Assembly (NCBI GenBank): GCA_036390115.1
Contig: DASWCM010000003.1
Location: 1 to 64,000 of the forward strand
DNA: 64,000 bases
Reading direction: 5' to 3'
DNA from: Blattabacteriaceae bacterium
GTDB taxonomy: Bacteria > Bacteroidota > Bacteroidia > Flavobacteriales > Blattabacteriaceae
Shown: positions 20,180 to 29,401 of the stretch, piece by piece
How the letters are laid out: every line of letters begins with the position of its first letter
Numbering within the stretch: position 1 is the stretch's first letter
Made by a program: the position numbers and the translations under genes
Notes under the pieces: model-generated
Database searches by the model: none
Told to the model about the DNA's origin: nothing
The model's input: only the letters and a program-made list of their open reading frames with translations

Positions 20180-20703
20180 ATACAATAATAATTCAAGTAG
20201 AAAATAGAAAAAATTTAGGGAAAAAAGCCAGAAAAATTTTGTTAAATTATGGAAAAATTCCCTGTGTCCTTTATGGAGGAAAGGAGAATATTTTATTTTC
20301 TGTCCAATCAGAACTCTTTAAAAAGTTAATTTATCCTTCCATTGTTTTCCTTGAATTTCTAGAGGAGAAGAAAAAAATTAGATCAATTCTAAAGGAGATC
20401 CAATTCCATCCAGTATCTGATACTATTTTACATGCAGATTTTTCAAAATTATTGGAAGGTCAAAAAATTGAATTAGAAGTCCCTATAAAAATTATAGGTC
20501 GTTCTCTGGGAATAGGTAAGGGAGGTAAAATAACCATTTTTTTAAAAAATCTTAAAATAAGAGCTCTTCCTGAAAAAATGCCTAATTATATAGAATTAGA
20601 TATTACGGATCTTGACATAGGAGATAGTCTTAGAGTTAAAGAGATTTTAACTAAATATAAAATATTAAACGATTATGAATCTGTTATTTTAACAATAAAA
20701 TGA
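20176..20703 (+). CDS. rplY: 50S ribosomal protein L25/Ctc
   Basis: bL25 binds 5S rRNA in the large subunit. The 175-residue protein has the N-terminal 5S-binding domain (GKKARKILLNYGKIPCVLYG; HPVSDTILHADF) and the C-terminal Ctc beta domain (VPIKIIGRSLGI, ALPEKMPNYIELDITDLDIG), so it is the long general-stress-type form usual in Bacteroidota. It overlaps both neighbours by 4 bp. Confidence 0.94.
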   Translation: MNTIIIQVENRKNLGKKARKILLNYGKIPCVLYGGKENILFSVQSELFKKLIYPSIVFLEFLEEKKKIRSILKEIQFHPVSDTILHADFSKLLEGQKIELEVPIKIIGRSLGIGKGGKITIFLKNLKIRALPEKMPNYIELDITDLDIGDSLRVKEILTKYKILNDYESVILTIK

Positions 20704-21140
20704 TTTTTTCGCCTGATTTTTACTTTATGAATATAGCTTTGAAAGAAGCTAAATGTGCTTTTGAAAAGGACGAGGTTCCTATTGGGGCTGTAATTGTTAG
20801 AAACGGAAAAATTATCACAAAAGCACATAACCTTGTGGAAAGATTAAGCAATGTGACAGCTCATGCTGAAATGCAGTCAATTATTTTAGCTTCTAAAATA
20901 GAAGGTAAATATTTACAAAAATGTACCATTTATGTAACTTTAGAACCATGTTTTATGTGCACTGGAGCTCTGTTTTGGGCAAAAATAAAAAGAGTAGTCT
21001 TTGGAGCAAGAAAAATGATAAATGAAAGGCATTTGTTACATCCTAGAACAAGGATTACGAAAGGAATAATGGAAAAAGAATGTAAAGACATTTTACAAAA
21101 ATTCTTTCGTACTAAAAGAAAAAATAATTTAGTCACCTAA
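20700..21140 (+). CDS. tadA: tRNA-specific adenosine deaminase
   Basis: TadA converts A34 of tRNA-Arg(ACG) to inosine. The 146-residue protein has the zinc-site motifs AHAEMQ (His55, catalytic Glu57) and PCFMC (Cys84, Cys87), with normal length and the VPIGAVIV strand. It overlaps rplY by 4 bp and its 3' end overlaps the convergent rpoD by 12 bp. Its substrate tRNA is not in this window. Confidence 0.93.
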   Translation: MIFSPDFYFMNIALKEAKCAFEKDEVPIGAVIVRNGKIITKAHNLVERLSNVTAHAEMQSIILASKIEGKYLQKCTIYVTLEPCFMCTGALFWAKIKRVVFGARKMINERHLLHPRTRITKGIMEKECKDILQKFFRTKRKNNLVT

Positions 21141-22013
21141 ATAAGGAACAAGCAAATTTATTACTGAAGAATGTCTTAATTTTTTCAATCCACAAGTTTC
21201 AATTTGTCTAATACGTTCTCTTGTCAAAGAGCATACCTTTCCTACTTCTTCTAAGGTCATTGGAGGGGACCCTCCAAGACCAAAGTGTAAAGTTATAACG
21301 AGCCTTTCACGATCATTAAGTGTTGAATTTAACGCTCTTTCAATATCTTTGCGTAGATATTCTTGATCTAGAGATCTATCTGGTCTAGTATATTCTTCGT
21401 GTCTAATTACATCGTATAGATTAGCATCTTCTCTATCTACTAATGGAGCATCCATAGAAATTTGACGTACAGAATTTTTTATAGAATCTTCTACAGATTT
21501 TTCAAGAATATTTAAATTTTCTGCAATTTCTCTTATGGAAGGGGTTCTTTGAAGTTTTTGCTCTAAATGAGTTGCTGTCTTATTAATTTTGTTTAATAAT
21601 CCTATTTTATTGGTAGGCTGACGAACGCAGCGAGACAGTTCTGCAATAGCTTGCATAATAGATTGGCGAATCCACCAAACCGCATAAGAGATGAATTTAA
21701 ACCCTTTTGTATGATCAAAACGAGAAGCAGCTTTTAGAAGGCCTAAATTTCCTTCATTAATGATATCTCCCAAAGAAAGACCTTGATTTTGATACTTCTT
21801 AGCAACAGATACCACAAAGCGTAAATTAGCTTCAATAAGTCTTTGATAAGCAGTTTTAATTACTCGTTTATTAGAAATATCTTTAATTGATCTAGCAAAT
21901 TCTCTTTCTTTTTTGGGGGATAGAAGACGGATTTTACCAATATCTTTAAGATATTTATCTAAAGATTCGGAATCCCAATTAGTTCCTTGCCTGGTAATTT
22001 TAAGTTGTCTCAT
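21129..22013 (-). CDS. rpoD: Primary sigma factor RpoD
   Basis: This 294-residue sigma-70 factor has region 1.2 (LDKYLKDIGKIRLLSPKKE), region 2 (NEGNLGLLKAASRFDHTKGF, then YAVWWIRQSIMQAI), region 3, and region 4 with the TRERIRQIE helix. It lacks region 1.1, as is normal for the short Bacteroidota housekeeping sigma. It is followed on the same strand, in the order of transcription, by nothing, and converges with tadA. It is the only sigma gene seen here. Confidence 0.94.
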   Translation of the reverse strand: MRQLKITRQGTNWDSESLDKYLKDIGKIRLLSPKKEREFARSIKDISNKRVIKTAYQRLIEANLRFVVSVAKKYQNQGLSLGDIINEGNLGLLKAASRFDHTKGFKFISYAVWWIRQSIMQAIAELSRCVRQPTNKIGLLNKINKTATHLEQKLQRTPSIREIAENLNILEKSVEDSIKNSVRQISMDAPLVDREDANLYDVIRHEEYTRPDRSLDQEYLRKDIERALNSTLNDRERLVITLHFGLGGSPPMTLEEVGKVCSLTRERIRQIETCGLKKLRHSSVINLLVPYLGD

Positions 22014-22041
22014 ATTTAATTTATATTTTTAATTTAAAGAT

Positions 22042-24201
22042 CTATTCAACATAGGACTCTTTTATGCTCTGAGGTAGAAGTACTTTTCTAGAAAGTTTAA
22101 TTTTTTTTCCATCAATTCCTATCAATTTTACTTTGATTTCATCTCCAATTTTTAGAACATTTTCTACTTTATTCAATCTTTTATTATCAATTTCAGAAAT
22201 ATGTAGTAATCCTTCCACTCCTTTAGCTAATTCAACAAAAGCCCCAAAATCTTTAATTGATTTTACTTTTGCCTTGTAAATACCCCCTATTTTTGGAAAA
22301 AAAGTAATAGACTTTATAATATCAATTGCTTTATGAATTTTATTAAAATTTTTTCCAAAAACTTCTACTAATCCAACTCCTCCTTTTTCTTCTATAGAAA
22401 TAGAAGTATCTGTATACTCCTGTATTTCTTGAATGACTTTTCCGCCTGAACCTATTACCGAACCAATGAAATCTTTTGGAATATCCAAATAAATAATTTT
22501 TGGCGCACTATCTTTAAGATTTTTTCTTGAAACTGGAAGAGTTTCTATAATTTTTTGAAAAATTTGCAACCTTCCCTCTCTAGCCTGAAAGAGAACTTTT
22601 TCTAAAATATTATAAGGAACTCCTCTATTCTTAATATCCATTTGGCATGCTGTTACCCCAAATTTTGTTCCTGCAATTTTAAAATCCATATCCCCAAAAT
22701 AATCTTCCTCACTTAAAAGATCTGAAATTATTACCCCTTCGTTTGTTATTTCGTCATAAACGAATCCCATAGAAATTCCAGCTACTGGCTTTTTAATAGA
22801 AATACCAGCATCCATTAATGCTAAGGTTCCAGAACAAACAGAAGCCATAGAAGAAGACCCATCTGATTCAAGTGTATCCGAAACTAACCTAATAGTATAT
22901 GGATTTTCATTTGGAATGATGCTATTTAAAGCTCTCTGTGCTAAGATTCCATGCCCAATCTCTCTTCGAGAAACGCCTAGTATTTGCCTAATATCTCCAG
23001 TAGAAAATGGAGGGAAATTATAATGTAGATAAAATTTTTCTCTATTTTCTAAAACTGCACTATCAATTCTGTTAACATCAATGGAAGAACCTAAAGTTAC
23101 CGTTACTAGAGATTGAGTATCTCCTCTAGTAAAAAGCGCAGACCCATGCACGTTTGGAAGATAATTGACTAAGCTCCATATTGGACGAATTTGTTTCAGG
23201 GTTCTTCCATCAATACGAATATAATTTTTTAGTATCAAAAAACGAACAACTTGTCTTTTTATATCATTAAAATATTTTTTTATACAGATTTCTTTTCTTT
23301 CATAAAGTTCTTCAGTTAGAAGCTTTTTAAAAGCTTTTAAAACTTTTTCATATTTCCTAGATCTCTTTTTCTTCCCTAAGAAACTTTTAGAAATATTTCT
23401 AATTTCCTCGTATGAAAACTCATAAAGCCTATTTTTTATTTTTTCTTCAAAAAAATTCTTATTGTTTATATAATAAGAATAATATTTTTTTTTAGGTTTT
23501 ATTTTCTGTAATAATCTGTGTTGGGCTTCTATCTGAATTTTAACATATTCATGAGCTTCTTTAAGGGCTTGTAGAAAATGTTCTTCATAAATTTCTTTCA
23601 TTTCTCCATCTATCATAACAATAGCATCTTTAGATGCCCCTATGACCAAATCCATATCCAATTTTTCAATATGCTCAATTATAGGATTTAGAATAAATTT
23701 ACCATTATTTTTAATAATACGTACTTCTGATATAGGCCCATTGAATGGTACCCCAGATATAATTAGAGCCGCAGAAGCAGCTAAACCTGCTAGACTATCA
23801 GGTAAAACCTCCCCTTCTCCATAAGATAGAAGAGTAATCATTACCTGAATCGCTTTTGAAAAGTTTTTCGGTAATAATGGGCGAAGTACCCTATCAACTA
23901 AACGCATGGTTAATATTTCTTCGTTAGAGGGTCTCCCTTCTCTTTTAACAAATCCGCTTGGAATTTTACCTCCTGCATAATATTTTTCTCTATATGAAAC
24001 TTTCAAAGGAAAATAATTTTCTTTATGCTCTTCAATTTTATCTCCTATTGCTACTGTTGCTAAAAGGATTGTATTTCCCATACGAACTACAACAGATCCA
24101 TCTGCTCTTCTAGCTAAGAACTCTGCTTCTATTGTAAGAACCCTTCCGTCTTTCAAAAATACGGTTTCTTTTATTGCTTTATTGGTAACTTTAAACGTCA
24201 T
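22042..24201 (-). CDS. pnp: Polyribonucleotide nucleotidyltransferase
   Basis: PNPase is a phosphorolytic 3'-5' exonuclease. The 719-residue protein has two RNase PH domains (first: ATVAIGDKIEEHKENYFPL; second: SALFTRGDTQSLVTVTLG and SDTLESDGSSSMASVCSG), a KH domain (IGSVIGSGGKVIQEI) and an S1 domain (IYKAKVKSIKDFGAFVEL). Length is normal. It follows rpsO with a 29-bp gap, the classic rpsO-pnp order. Confidence 0.95.
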   Translation of the reverse strand: MTFKVTNKAIKETVFLKDGRVLTIEAEFLARRADGSVVVRMGNTILLATVAIGDKIEEHKENYFPLKVSYREKYYAGGKIPSGFVKREGRPSNEEILTMRLVDRVLRPLLPKNFSKAIQVMITLLSYGEGEVLPDSLAGLAASAALIISGVPFNGPISEVRIIKNNGKFILNPIIEHIEKLDMDLVIGASKDAIVMIDGEMKEIYEEHFLQALKEAHEYVKIQIEAQHRLLQKIKPKKKYYSYYINNKNFFEEKIKNRLYEFSYEEIRNISKSFLGKKKRSRKYEKVLKAFKKLLTEELYERKEICIKKYFNDIKRQVVRFLILKNYIRIDGRTLKQIRPIWSLVNYLPNVHGSALFTRGDTQSLVTVTLGSSIDVNRIDSAVLENREKFYLHYNFPPFSTGDIRQILGVSRREIGHGILAQRALNSIIPNENPYTIRLVSDTLESDGSSSMASVCSGTLALMDAGISIKKPVAGISMGFVYDEITNEGVIISDLLSEEDYFGDMDFKIAGTKFGVTACQMDIKNRGVPYNILEKVLFQAREGRLQIFQKIIETLPVSRKNLKDSAPKIIYLDIPKDFIGSVIGSGGKVIQEIQEYTDTSISIEEKGGVGLVEVFGKNFNKIHKAIDIIKSITFFPKIGGIYKAKVKSIKDFGAFVELAKGVEGLLHISEIDNKRLNKVENVLKIGDEIKVKLIGIDGKKIKLSRKVLLPQSIKESYVE

Positions 24202-24230
24202 ATAATTTTTTTATTTAAAAAATAATCTTC

Positions 24231-24485
24231 TTATCTAAGATTAAATTTTTCTATAATATTATCGTATAATGATTTCTTTTTTTTTAGATACTTAAGCAAT
24301 CTCTTTCTCTTACCTACCAAATTTACCAAAGCTCTCTCTGAATTGAGATCTTTTTTATTTAGTTCAAGATGCTTATTTAAATGGTTTATCCTAAAGGATA
24401 ATAAAGCTATTTGGGATTGAGTAGAACCTGTATTTTCTTCAAATCCTCCATATTTTTTAAAAATTTTTTTTTTAGAAAAGTGCAT
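24231..24485 (-). CDS. rpsO: 30S ribosomal protein S15
   Basis: uS15 binds 16S rRNA helix h22. The 84-residue product starting at the ATG (24483-24485) gives MHFSKKKIFKKYGG then NTGSTQSQIALLSFRINHL and RKRLLKYLKKK, the complete family pattern. A TTG three codons upstream is a less likely start. It leads the rpsO-pnp pair on the minus strand, with a dead menG upstream. Confidence 0.94.
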   Translation of the reverse strand: MHFSKKKIFKKYGGFEENTGSTQSQIALLSFRINHLNKHLELNKKDLNSERALVNLVGKRKRLLKYLKKKKSLYDNIIEKFNLR

Positions 24486-24529
24486 AATTAACAACTTTTA
24501 AAATAAAAAATTATTCCATTTTATTAGAG

Positions 24530-25110
24530 CCATATATGGAAACTATTCCTAAAGTCAAAGTAATAATTTTTTTTACTAAAAACCCTTTATCCAGAAACAC
24601 TTTCTCTATATGAGATATATGCGAAAAAGAAAATATTGAACGTTGTAAGTAATAGTAAACAATTTTGTCACAGAGATATAAATTTTAGGGTAAAAGGTAT
24701 ATAAATATTTTAGAATCTTTCTTTTTGGTTTGGAAAACTCCACCCACTCTATGAATTTCTTTGAAACAAAGATCTTCGCAAGCCAAAAGACACTGGAACT
24801 GCGTAAAAAAAATTACTTTAAAAAAGCATAGTCCCTTTAACATTTTTATACGATTCTCTAATTTTAGAGTTTTTATTTTTTTTCTTCCTATTTCAAGCAT
24901 TCCATCAGAAATATCGTGACCTATAACATCTAGTCCCTTTATTATTTTAACTTCCTGTTCCATATGCTAAATCCAATACTTTTTTGGATAAAAAAGAATA
25001 AATAACAGAGACTACTTTCTTACGCCATGTAAAAGAAGCTCCAAAAGAAAGAATAAATACGATCAAACATTTTTGAAATTTGACTATTTTTATAAATATT
25101 CATAATTTAT
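24530..25110 (-). pseudogene. menG: Decayed demethylmenaquinone methyltransferase
   Basis: Minus-strand fragments in different frames read KMFDRIYSFFW (about 25070), TWRKKVVSVIYSFLSKKVLD plus LAYGTGS (SAM motif), then IGHDISDGMLEIGRKKIKTL, and RVGG(V). These match UbiE/MenG in order. Frameshifts follow the GTG motif, and the middle (FGxRN region) is replaced. MenG methylates the quinone in the last step of menaquinone synthesis. With ccoI and atpD dead too, this fits loss of respiration. Confidence 0.78.
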
Positions 25111-25132
25111 ACGGATAAATTTTTTTTTTAAT

Positions 25133-25375
25133 ATGAAAAAAAATATTCATCCAGAAAATTATAGATTAGTTGCTTTTAAAGATATAAGTAGTGGAGATTG
25201 GTTTATTAGTCGATCAACTGTTAAAACAAAAGATACGATAAAAATTGAAGATATGGACTATCCTCTGTATAAGATGGAAATTTCCAGCAAATCTCATCCA
25301 TTTTTTACAGGGAAAATTAAATTCGTGGATACAGAAGGACGTATAGAAAAATTTATTAAAAAATATAAAAAATGA
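25133..25375 (+). CDS. rpmE2: 50S ribosomal protein L31, type B
   Basis: This 80-residue protein is a type B bL31: it starts [20 protein letters not shown], has [20 protein letters not shown], and lacks the zinc-binding cysteines of the A type. Length is normal. It is a single plus-strand gene between the dead menG and the convergent tsaD, with 9 bp to the tsaD end. Confidence 0.95.
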   Translation: MKKNIHPENYRLVAFKDISSGDWFISRSTVKTKDTIKIEDMDYPLYKMEISSKSHPFFTGKIKFVDTEGRIEKFIKKYKK

Positions 25376-25384
25376 TTTTTTCTC

Positions 25385-26398
25385 CTATTTTTTAGGACCC
25401 ATACTAAAATGGGAAAACTTCTTTTTTCTATAACTTAGAAAACCAACTAGCGCAATCATAGCTGCATTATCCAAAGTATATTCTTTGGGTAAAAGATAAC
25501 TTTCCCACCCTTTTTGGAAAGAAATATGGAAAAATCGTTTCCGAAATTCTGAGTTTTCGGAAACTCCTCCAGCAATAGCTACTTTATGAATTTTTGTTAT
25601 CAAAACAGCGTTTTCAATTTTCTCAATTAGAAGATCACAAATAACTTTTTGGAAAGAAGCGCATAAATCTGGTAAGTTTTTTTTAATAAACATGGAATCT
25701 ATGTTTAATTGTTTTTTAGTAAAAAATAAAATATGAGTCTTCAATCCACTGAAACTAAAATTTAATCCATTTATCTTAGGTTTTGAAAAAGAAAAACGAT
25801 TAGGATTTCCCCCAATCGCATATTTATCAATTAAAGGCCCTCCTGGATATGGAAACCCCCAGAGTTTTGCCACTTTATCAAAAGTTTCTCCCACAGAATC
25901 ATCAACCGATTGACCTAACAAATTAATTTTGAAAAAATTTTTTACAAGTACTATTTTTGTATGTCCTCCACTTATAGTCAAACATAAAAAAGGAAAATCT
26001 GGAGGAGTATAATGAACCCCTTCAATAAAATGAGCTAAAATATGAGCTCTAACATGATGCACTCCAATTAGTGGTATATTTAGTGTCAAAGCTAAAGATT
26101 TAGCAAAAGAAGCACCTACAAATAAAGACCCAATAAGACCAATACCTATAGTAAAAGAAACTGCATTCAACTGATCTTTAGATATTTTTGCTGAAGAAAG
26201 AGCTTTTTGAATGATGTAAACTATATTTTTTTGGTGAAATCTAGAGGCTAATTCTGGTATTACTCCACCAAAGTTTTTATGGATTTCTTGGGTGGATACT
26301 TCGTTTGAAAGTATCCGAAACCCTTTACAAAGGGAGGCTGATGTTTCATCGCAAGATGATTCTATACCCAAAATAATAGGTGTTACAGTTTCTCTCAT
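25385..26398 (-). CDS. tsaD: tRNA N6-adenosine threonylcarbamoyltransferase TsaD
   Basis: TsaD transfers threonylcarbamoyl to A37 of ANN-decoding tRNAs, together with TsaB (also in this window), TsaE and TsaC. The 337-residue protein has ILGIESSCDETSASL at the start, the metal-binding HHVRAHILAH pair, SISGGH-type LTISGGHTKIV, and the C-terminal GGVSENSEFR motif. Length is normal. The tRNA cluster begins just upstream on the other strand. Confidence 0.95.
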   Translation of the reverse strand: MRETVTPIILGIESSCDETSASLCKGFRILSNEVSTQEIHKNFGGVIPELASRFHQKNIVYIIQKALSSAKISKDQLNAVSFTIGIGLIGSLFVGASFAKSLALTLNIPLIGVHHVRAHILAHFIEGVHYTPPDFPFLCLTISGGHTKIVLVKNFFKINLLGQSVDDSVGETFDKVAKLWGFPYPGGPLIDKYAIGGNPNRFSFSKPKINGLNFSFSGLKTHILFFTKKQLNIDSMFIKKNLPDLCASFQKVICDLLIEKIENAVLITKIHKVAIAGGVSENSEFRKRFFHISFQKGWESYLLPKEYTLDNAAMIALVGFLSYRKKKFSHFSMGPKK

Positions 26399-26414
26399 TT
26401 TTAGAAAAATTAAA

Positions 26415-26504
26415 GGAGAGTTGCCAGAGATGGTTAAACGGAACAGTTTGCTAAACTGTCGACAGAAATATTCTGTCGCGTGGGTTCAAATCCCACACTC
26501 TCCG
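26415..26504 (+). tRNA. tRNA-Ser (anticodon GCU)
   Basis: A 90-nt class II tRNA with acceptor GGAGAGT/ACTCTCC, a long variable arm (GACAG..CTGTC), T-arm GTGGGTTCAAATCCCAC and anticodon loop TTGCTAA (anticodon GCU). First of a five-tRNA cluster between tsaD and mutS. Confidence 0.95.
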
Positions 26505-26514
26505 TTCCACTACA

Positions 26515-26589
26515 CGGGGTGTGGCGTAGTTTGGGTATCGCGCCTGGTTTGGGACCAGGCGATCGAAGGTTCGAATCCTTCCACCCCGA
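26515..26589 (+). tRNA. tRNA-Pro (anticodon UGG)
   Basis: Acceptor CGGGGTG/CACCCCG, anticodon stem CCTGG/CCAGG with loop TTTGGGA (anticodon UGG), and a normal T-arm. A second proline tRNA (GGG) lies at 51935. Confidence 0.96.
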
Positions 26590-26596
26590 TCCTAAA

Positions 26597-26670
26597 GGTC
26601 GCGTAGCTCAGTTGGATAGAGCACTTGCCTTCTAAGTAAGAGGTCACAGGTTCGAAACCTGTCGTGATCC
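26597..26670 (+). tRNA. tRNA-Arg (anticodon UCU)
   Basis: Cloverleaf with D-arm GCTCAGTTGGATAGAGC, anticodon stem CTTGC/GTAAG with loop CTTCTAA (anticodon UCU) and T-arm ACAGGTTCGAAACCTGT. The acceptor stem has two G-U pairs (2-71, 5-68). Confidence 0.94.
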
Positions 26671-26681
26671 CAATTACAGTG

Positions 26682-26767
26682 TACCTATGACGGGATTCGA
26701 ACCCGTATAGCCCATAAAGGCTACAGGAGTTTAAGTCCAGCGTGTCTACCAATTCCACCACACAGGC
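26682..26767 (-). tRNA. tRNA-Leu (anticodon UAA)
   Basis: Class II tRNA on the minus strand with a long variable arm and anticodon loop CTTAAAC (anticodon UAA). The anticodon stem CTGGA/TCCTG carries a U28-U42 mismatch, and the acceptor starts with a G1-U72 wobble, signs of structural erosion. Confidence 0.92.
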
Positions 26768-26770
26768 ATT

Positions 26771-26843
26771 AGCGAGAGACGGGTTTCGAACCCGTGACCT
26801 CGACCTCGGCATGGTCGTACTCTGCCAACTAAGCTACTCTCGC
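26771..26843 (-). tRNA. tRNA-Gly (anticodon GCC)
   Basis: Acceptor GCGAGAG/CTCTCGC, anticodon stem CGACC/GGTCG with loop ATGCCGA (anticodon GCC), T-arm ACGGGTTCGAAACCCGT. Its 5' end overlaps the last 10 bases of mutS. Confidence 0.96.
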
Positions 26844-29383
26844 ATTTTTATCATTTTTTTAAACTCATGCAGTTTTATTAATGCCTCTACAGGAGAGAAA
26901 AGATTCAAATCTATCTTTAGAAGATTATCTCTTATGGATTCAAGAGTTTTATCTTTAAAAAACTTTAATTGAAAGTTGAAAATTTCAGTAGCTCGTTGAA
27001 TTACGAGAAAGGGAACTCCAGCCATTTTTGCAACGTGAATACCATAACTGTGTTCGCTTTCTCCTTGTATAAGTTTATACAAGAAAACTACTTTTCCATC
27101 TATTTCCTTTACGGAAACATTAAAATTTTTAATTCTTTTAAAAAATCTAGACATTTCACTTAATTCATGGAAATGTGTAGCAAATAAAGTTTTAGGTCTT
27201 TTAACATGCTTATGGAGAAATTCCGTTATCGCCCAAGCAATGGATATTCCATCATAAGTACTTGTCCCTCTTCCAATTTCGTCAAAAATTATCAAGCTTC
27301 TATCTGAAAAATTGTTCAAAATATTTGCAGTTTCACTCATTTCAACCATGAAAGTTGATTCTCCGAGAGAGATATTATCAGAAGCTCCAACTCTACTAAA
27401 AATTTTGTCTATTATACCAATTTTAGCACTTTTAGCCGAAACATAACTTCCAATATGTGCCATTAGAACAATCAATGCTGTTTGCCGAAGGATCGCAGAT
27501 TTTCCAGCCATATTAGGCCCTGTAATCATTAAAATCTGTTGATAAACTCTATTAAGAATAATGTCATTAACTATATAAGTTTTACCAATATTTTCAATTA
27601 TAGGATGTCTTCCCTTAAAAATTTCTAAATCAAAAGATTCGTCTAATACTGGCCTGATGTAATTATTTACAGACGAACAAATAGAAAAAGAATGAAAAAC
27701 ATCAATACAAGCTATATTTCTTGCGTTTTCTTGCATAATTTTTATAAATCCAGAAAGATGGAGAATTAATTTATTAAAAATCTCCTTTTCTAAGGAAAAG
27801 ATTTTTTTTTCAATTCCCAAAACTTTAGCCTCATACTCTTTTAGCTCTTCGCTAATATATCGTTCAGAATTTGCTAAGGTTTGTTTACGAATCCATCTAC
27901 TCGGAACTTTATTTTTATATGCATTTCTGATTTCTATATAATACCCAAAGATTCTGTTGAAAGAAATTTTCAAACTTCCAATACCTGTACAGTTACGCTC
28001 TTTTAAGCAAAGTTTTTCAATAGAATCTTGACTTGAAGACATCAAGTCACGTAAATAATCTAGCTCTTTAGAATAACCTTTTGCGATAACATTTCCCTTA
28101 TTAATTTGATAAGGAGGATCAGAAGAAAGTGTTTTCATAATTATGTCGTTAACTCCATTCCAAGAATGGAGTTTTTCAGCTAAAATTTTAAATACAGATG
28201 ATTTTTCATTTGAAAAAATTTTTTTAATTGTAGAAATTGCTACCAAAGATTTATGCAAAACGATTACCTCTCTAGGTGAGATACGTTTAGAAGAAATTTT
28301 AAAGGTGAGTCTTTCCACGTCCGATATTCTTTTAAGTTGATCAAAGATTCTTGAAGAGATGTTTTTTTTATCCAAAAATTCAAATACGGCATTATGTCTT
28401 TCTTCAATTTTTGAAATATTTTTCAGCGGAAATAAAATCCACCTTTTCAGTAGCCTAGCTCCTGTTGTAGATACTGTTTTATCAAGAATATCAATTAGTG
28501 ACAAACCTTTATCGTTAAGAGATTTTACTATTTCAAGATTTCTCAAAGTAAAATCATCTAACCATATATGTTTTTCTTCTTCCATTTGGTTAATAGAAGA
28601 TATATGTTCAAGGCAATGATGGTGAGTATCAGAAAGATACTGTAAAACAGCTCCAGCAGCTGAGATCCCTAAAGATAAATTTTCAATTCCGAACCCTTTA
28701 AGAGATTTTATTTGAAAGAGACGAGTCAGTTTTTCGTAAGCTGCGTTATATTCAAAAACCCAATCAAACATAGCATAATTCCTATACTCTACCCCAAAAA
28801 CAATATTAAATATATTTTTAAATTTTTTTGGGTAAATAATTTCATTTGGCTGAAAACGTTTCACTAAATCATTTAAATGTTTTGTGGAATTCTCTAAAAG
28901 AAAAAATTCTCCAGAAGAAATATCCAATAATGCAGCTCCACCCTTCTCTCTTTCCCAGAAAAGAGAGATTAAAAAATTGTTAGTACGAGAATCAAAGATT
29001 TGATCGTTTAACGCTAGAGATGGGGTAACTAATTCTGTAACATCTCTTTTTAGAAGAGAATTAGACTGAGATTCTTCTAACTGATCACAAATAGCTACAC
29101 GAAAACCAGCTCTAACAAGTTTTGGTAGATAAGAGTCAATGGAATGATATGGAAATCCAGCTAAATCAATATTAGAACGTTTTGTCAAAGCAATATTAAG
29201 TATTTGAGAACATTTAATAGCATCTTCTGCTAAAGCTTCGTAAAAATCCCCCACTCTAAAGAGTAATAATGCATCTGTATATCTTGATTTTATAGCATAA
29301 TACTGCTTAAGAAGTGGGGTATTTTTATCTTCATTTGTTTTCACATTATTTACTAAATTGTATACGCTACACGCTTTAATCAA
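26834..29383 (-). CDS. mutS: DNA mismatch repair protein MutS
   Basis: MutS recognises mismatches and starts repair. The roughly 840-residue protein has the mismatch-binding motif GDFYEA near the N-terminus, the connector and lever domains, and the ATPase with Walker A TGPNMAGKSA, FDEIGRGTSTYDG and THFHELSE. No ATG is available at the start: TTG 29383 or GTG 29344 are the options, both upstream of the conserved PLLKQYYAIK. The stop codon lies inside tRNA-Gly. The gene looks intact, so this lineage has kept mismatch recognition despite reduction. Confidence 0.92.
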   Translation of the reverse strand: MIKACSVYNLVNNVKTNEDKNTPLLKQYYAIKSRYTDALLLFRVGDFYEALAEDAIKCSQILNIALTKRSNIDLAGFPYHSIDSYLPKLVRAGFRVAICDQLEESQSNSLLKRDVTELVTPSLALNDQIFDSRTNNFLISLFWEREKGGAALLDISSGEFFLLENSTKHLNDLVKRFQPNEIIYPKKFKNIFNIVFGVEYRNYAMFDWVFEYNAAYEKLTRLFQIKSLKGFGIENLSLGISAAGAVLQYLSDTHHHCLEHISSINQMEEEKHIWLDDFTLRNLEIVKSLNDKGLSLIDILDKTVSTTGARLLKRWILFPLKNISKIEERHNAVFEFLDKKNISSRIFDQLKRISDVERLTFKISSKRISPREVIVLHKSLVAISTIKKIFSNEKSSVFKILAEKLHSWNGVNDIIMKTLSSDPPYQINKGNVIAKGYSKELDYLRDLMSSSQDSIEKLCLKERNCTGIGSLKISFNRIFGYYIEIRNAYKNKVPSRWIRKQTLANSERYISEELKEYEAKVLGIEKKIFSLEKEIFNKLILHLSGFIKIMQENARNIACIDVFHSFSICSSVNNYIRPVLDESFDLEIFKGRHPIIENIGKTYIVNDIILNRVYQQILMITGPNMAGKSAILRQTALIVLMAHIGSYVSAKSAKIGIIDKIFSRVGASDNISLGESTFMVEMSETANILNNFSDRSLIIFDEIGRGTSTYDGISIAWAITEFLHKHVKRPKTLFATHFHELSEMSRFFKRIKNFNVSVKEIDGKVVFLYKLIQGESEHSYGIHVAKMAGVPFLVIQRATEIFNFQLKFFKDKTLESIRDNLLKIDLNLFSPVEALIKLHEFKKMIKMRE

Positions 29384-29401
29384 GCTCCTATTAAAATTTA
29401 T

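Noticed and set aside
24685-24963. A 92-codon methyltransferase-like gene
   Set aside because: It is only one frame of the broken menG; its start lacks the SAM-binding part and the rest is frameshifted.
26292-26812. Open frames across the tRNA cluster
   Set aside because: They read through tRNA genes; their peptides are translations of tRNA sequence.
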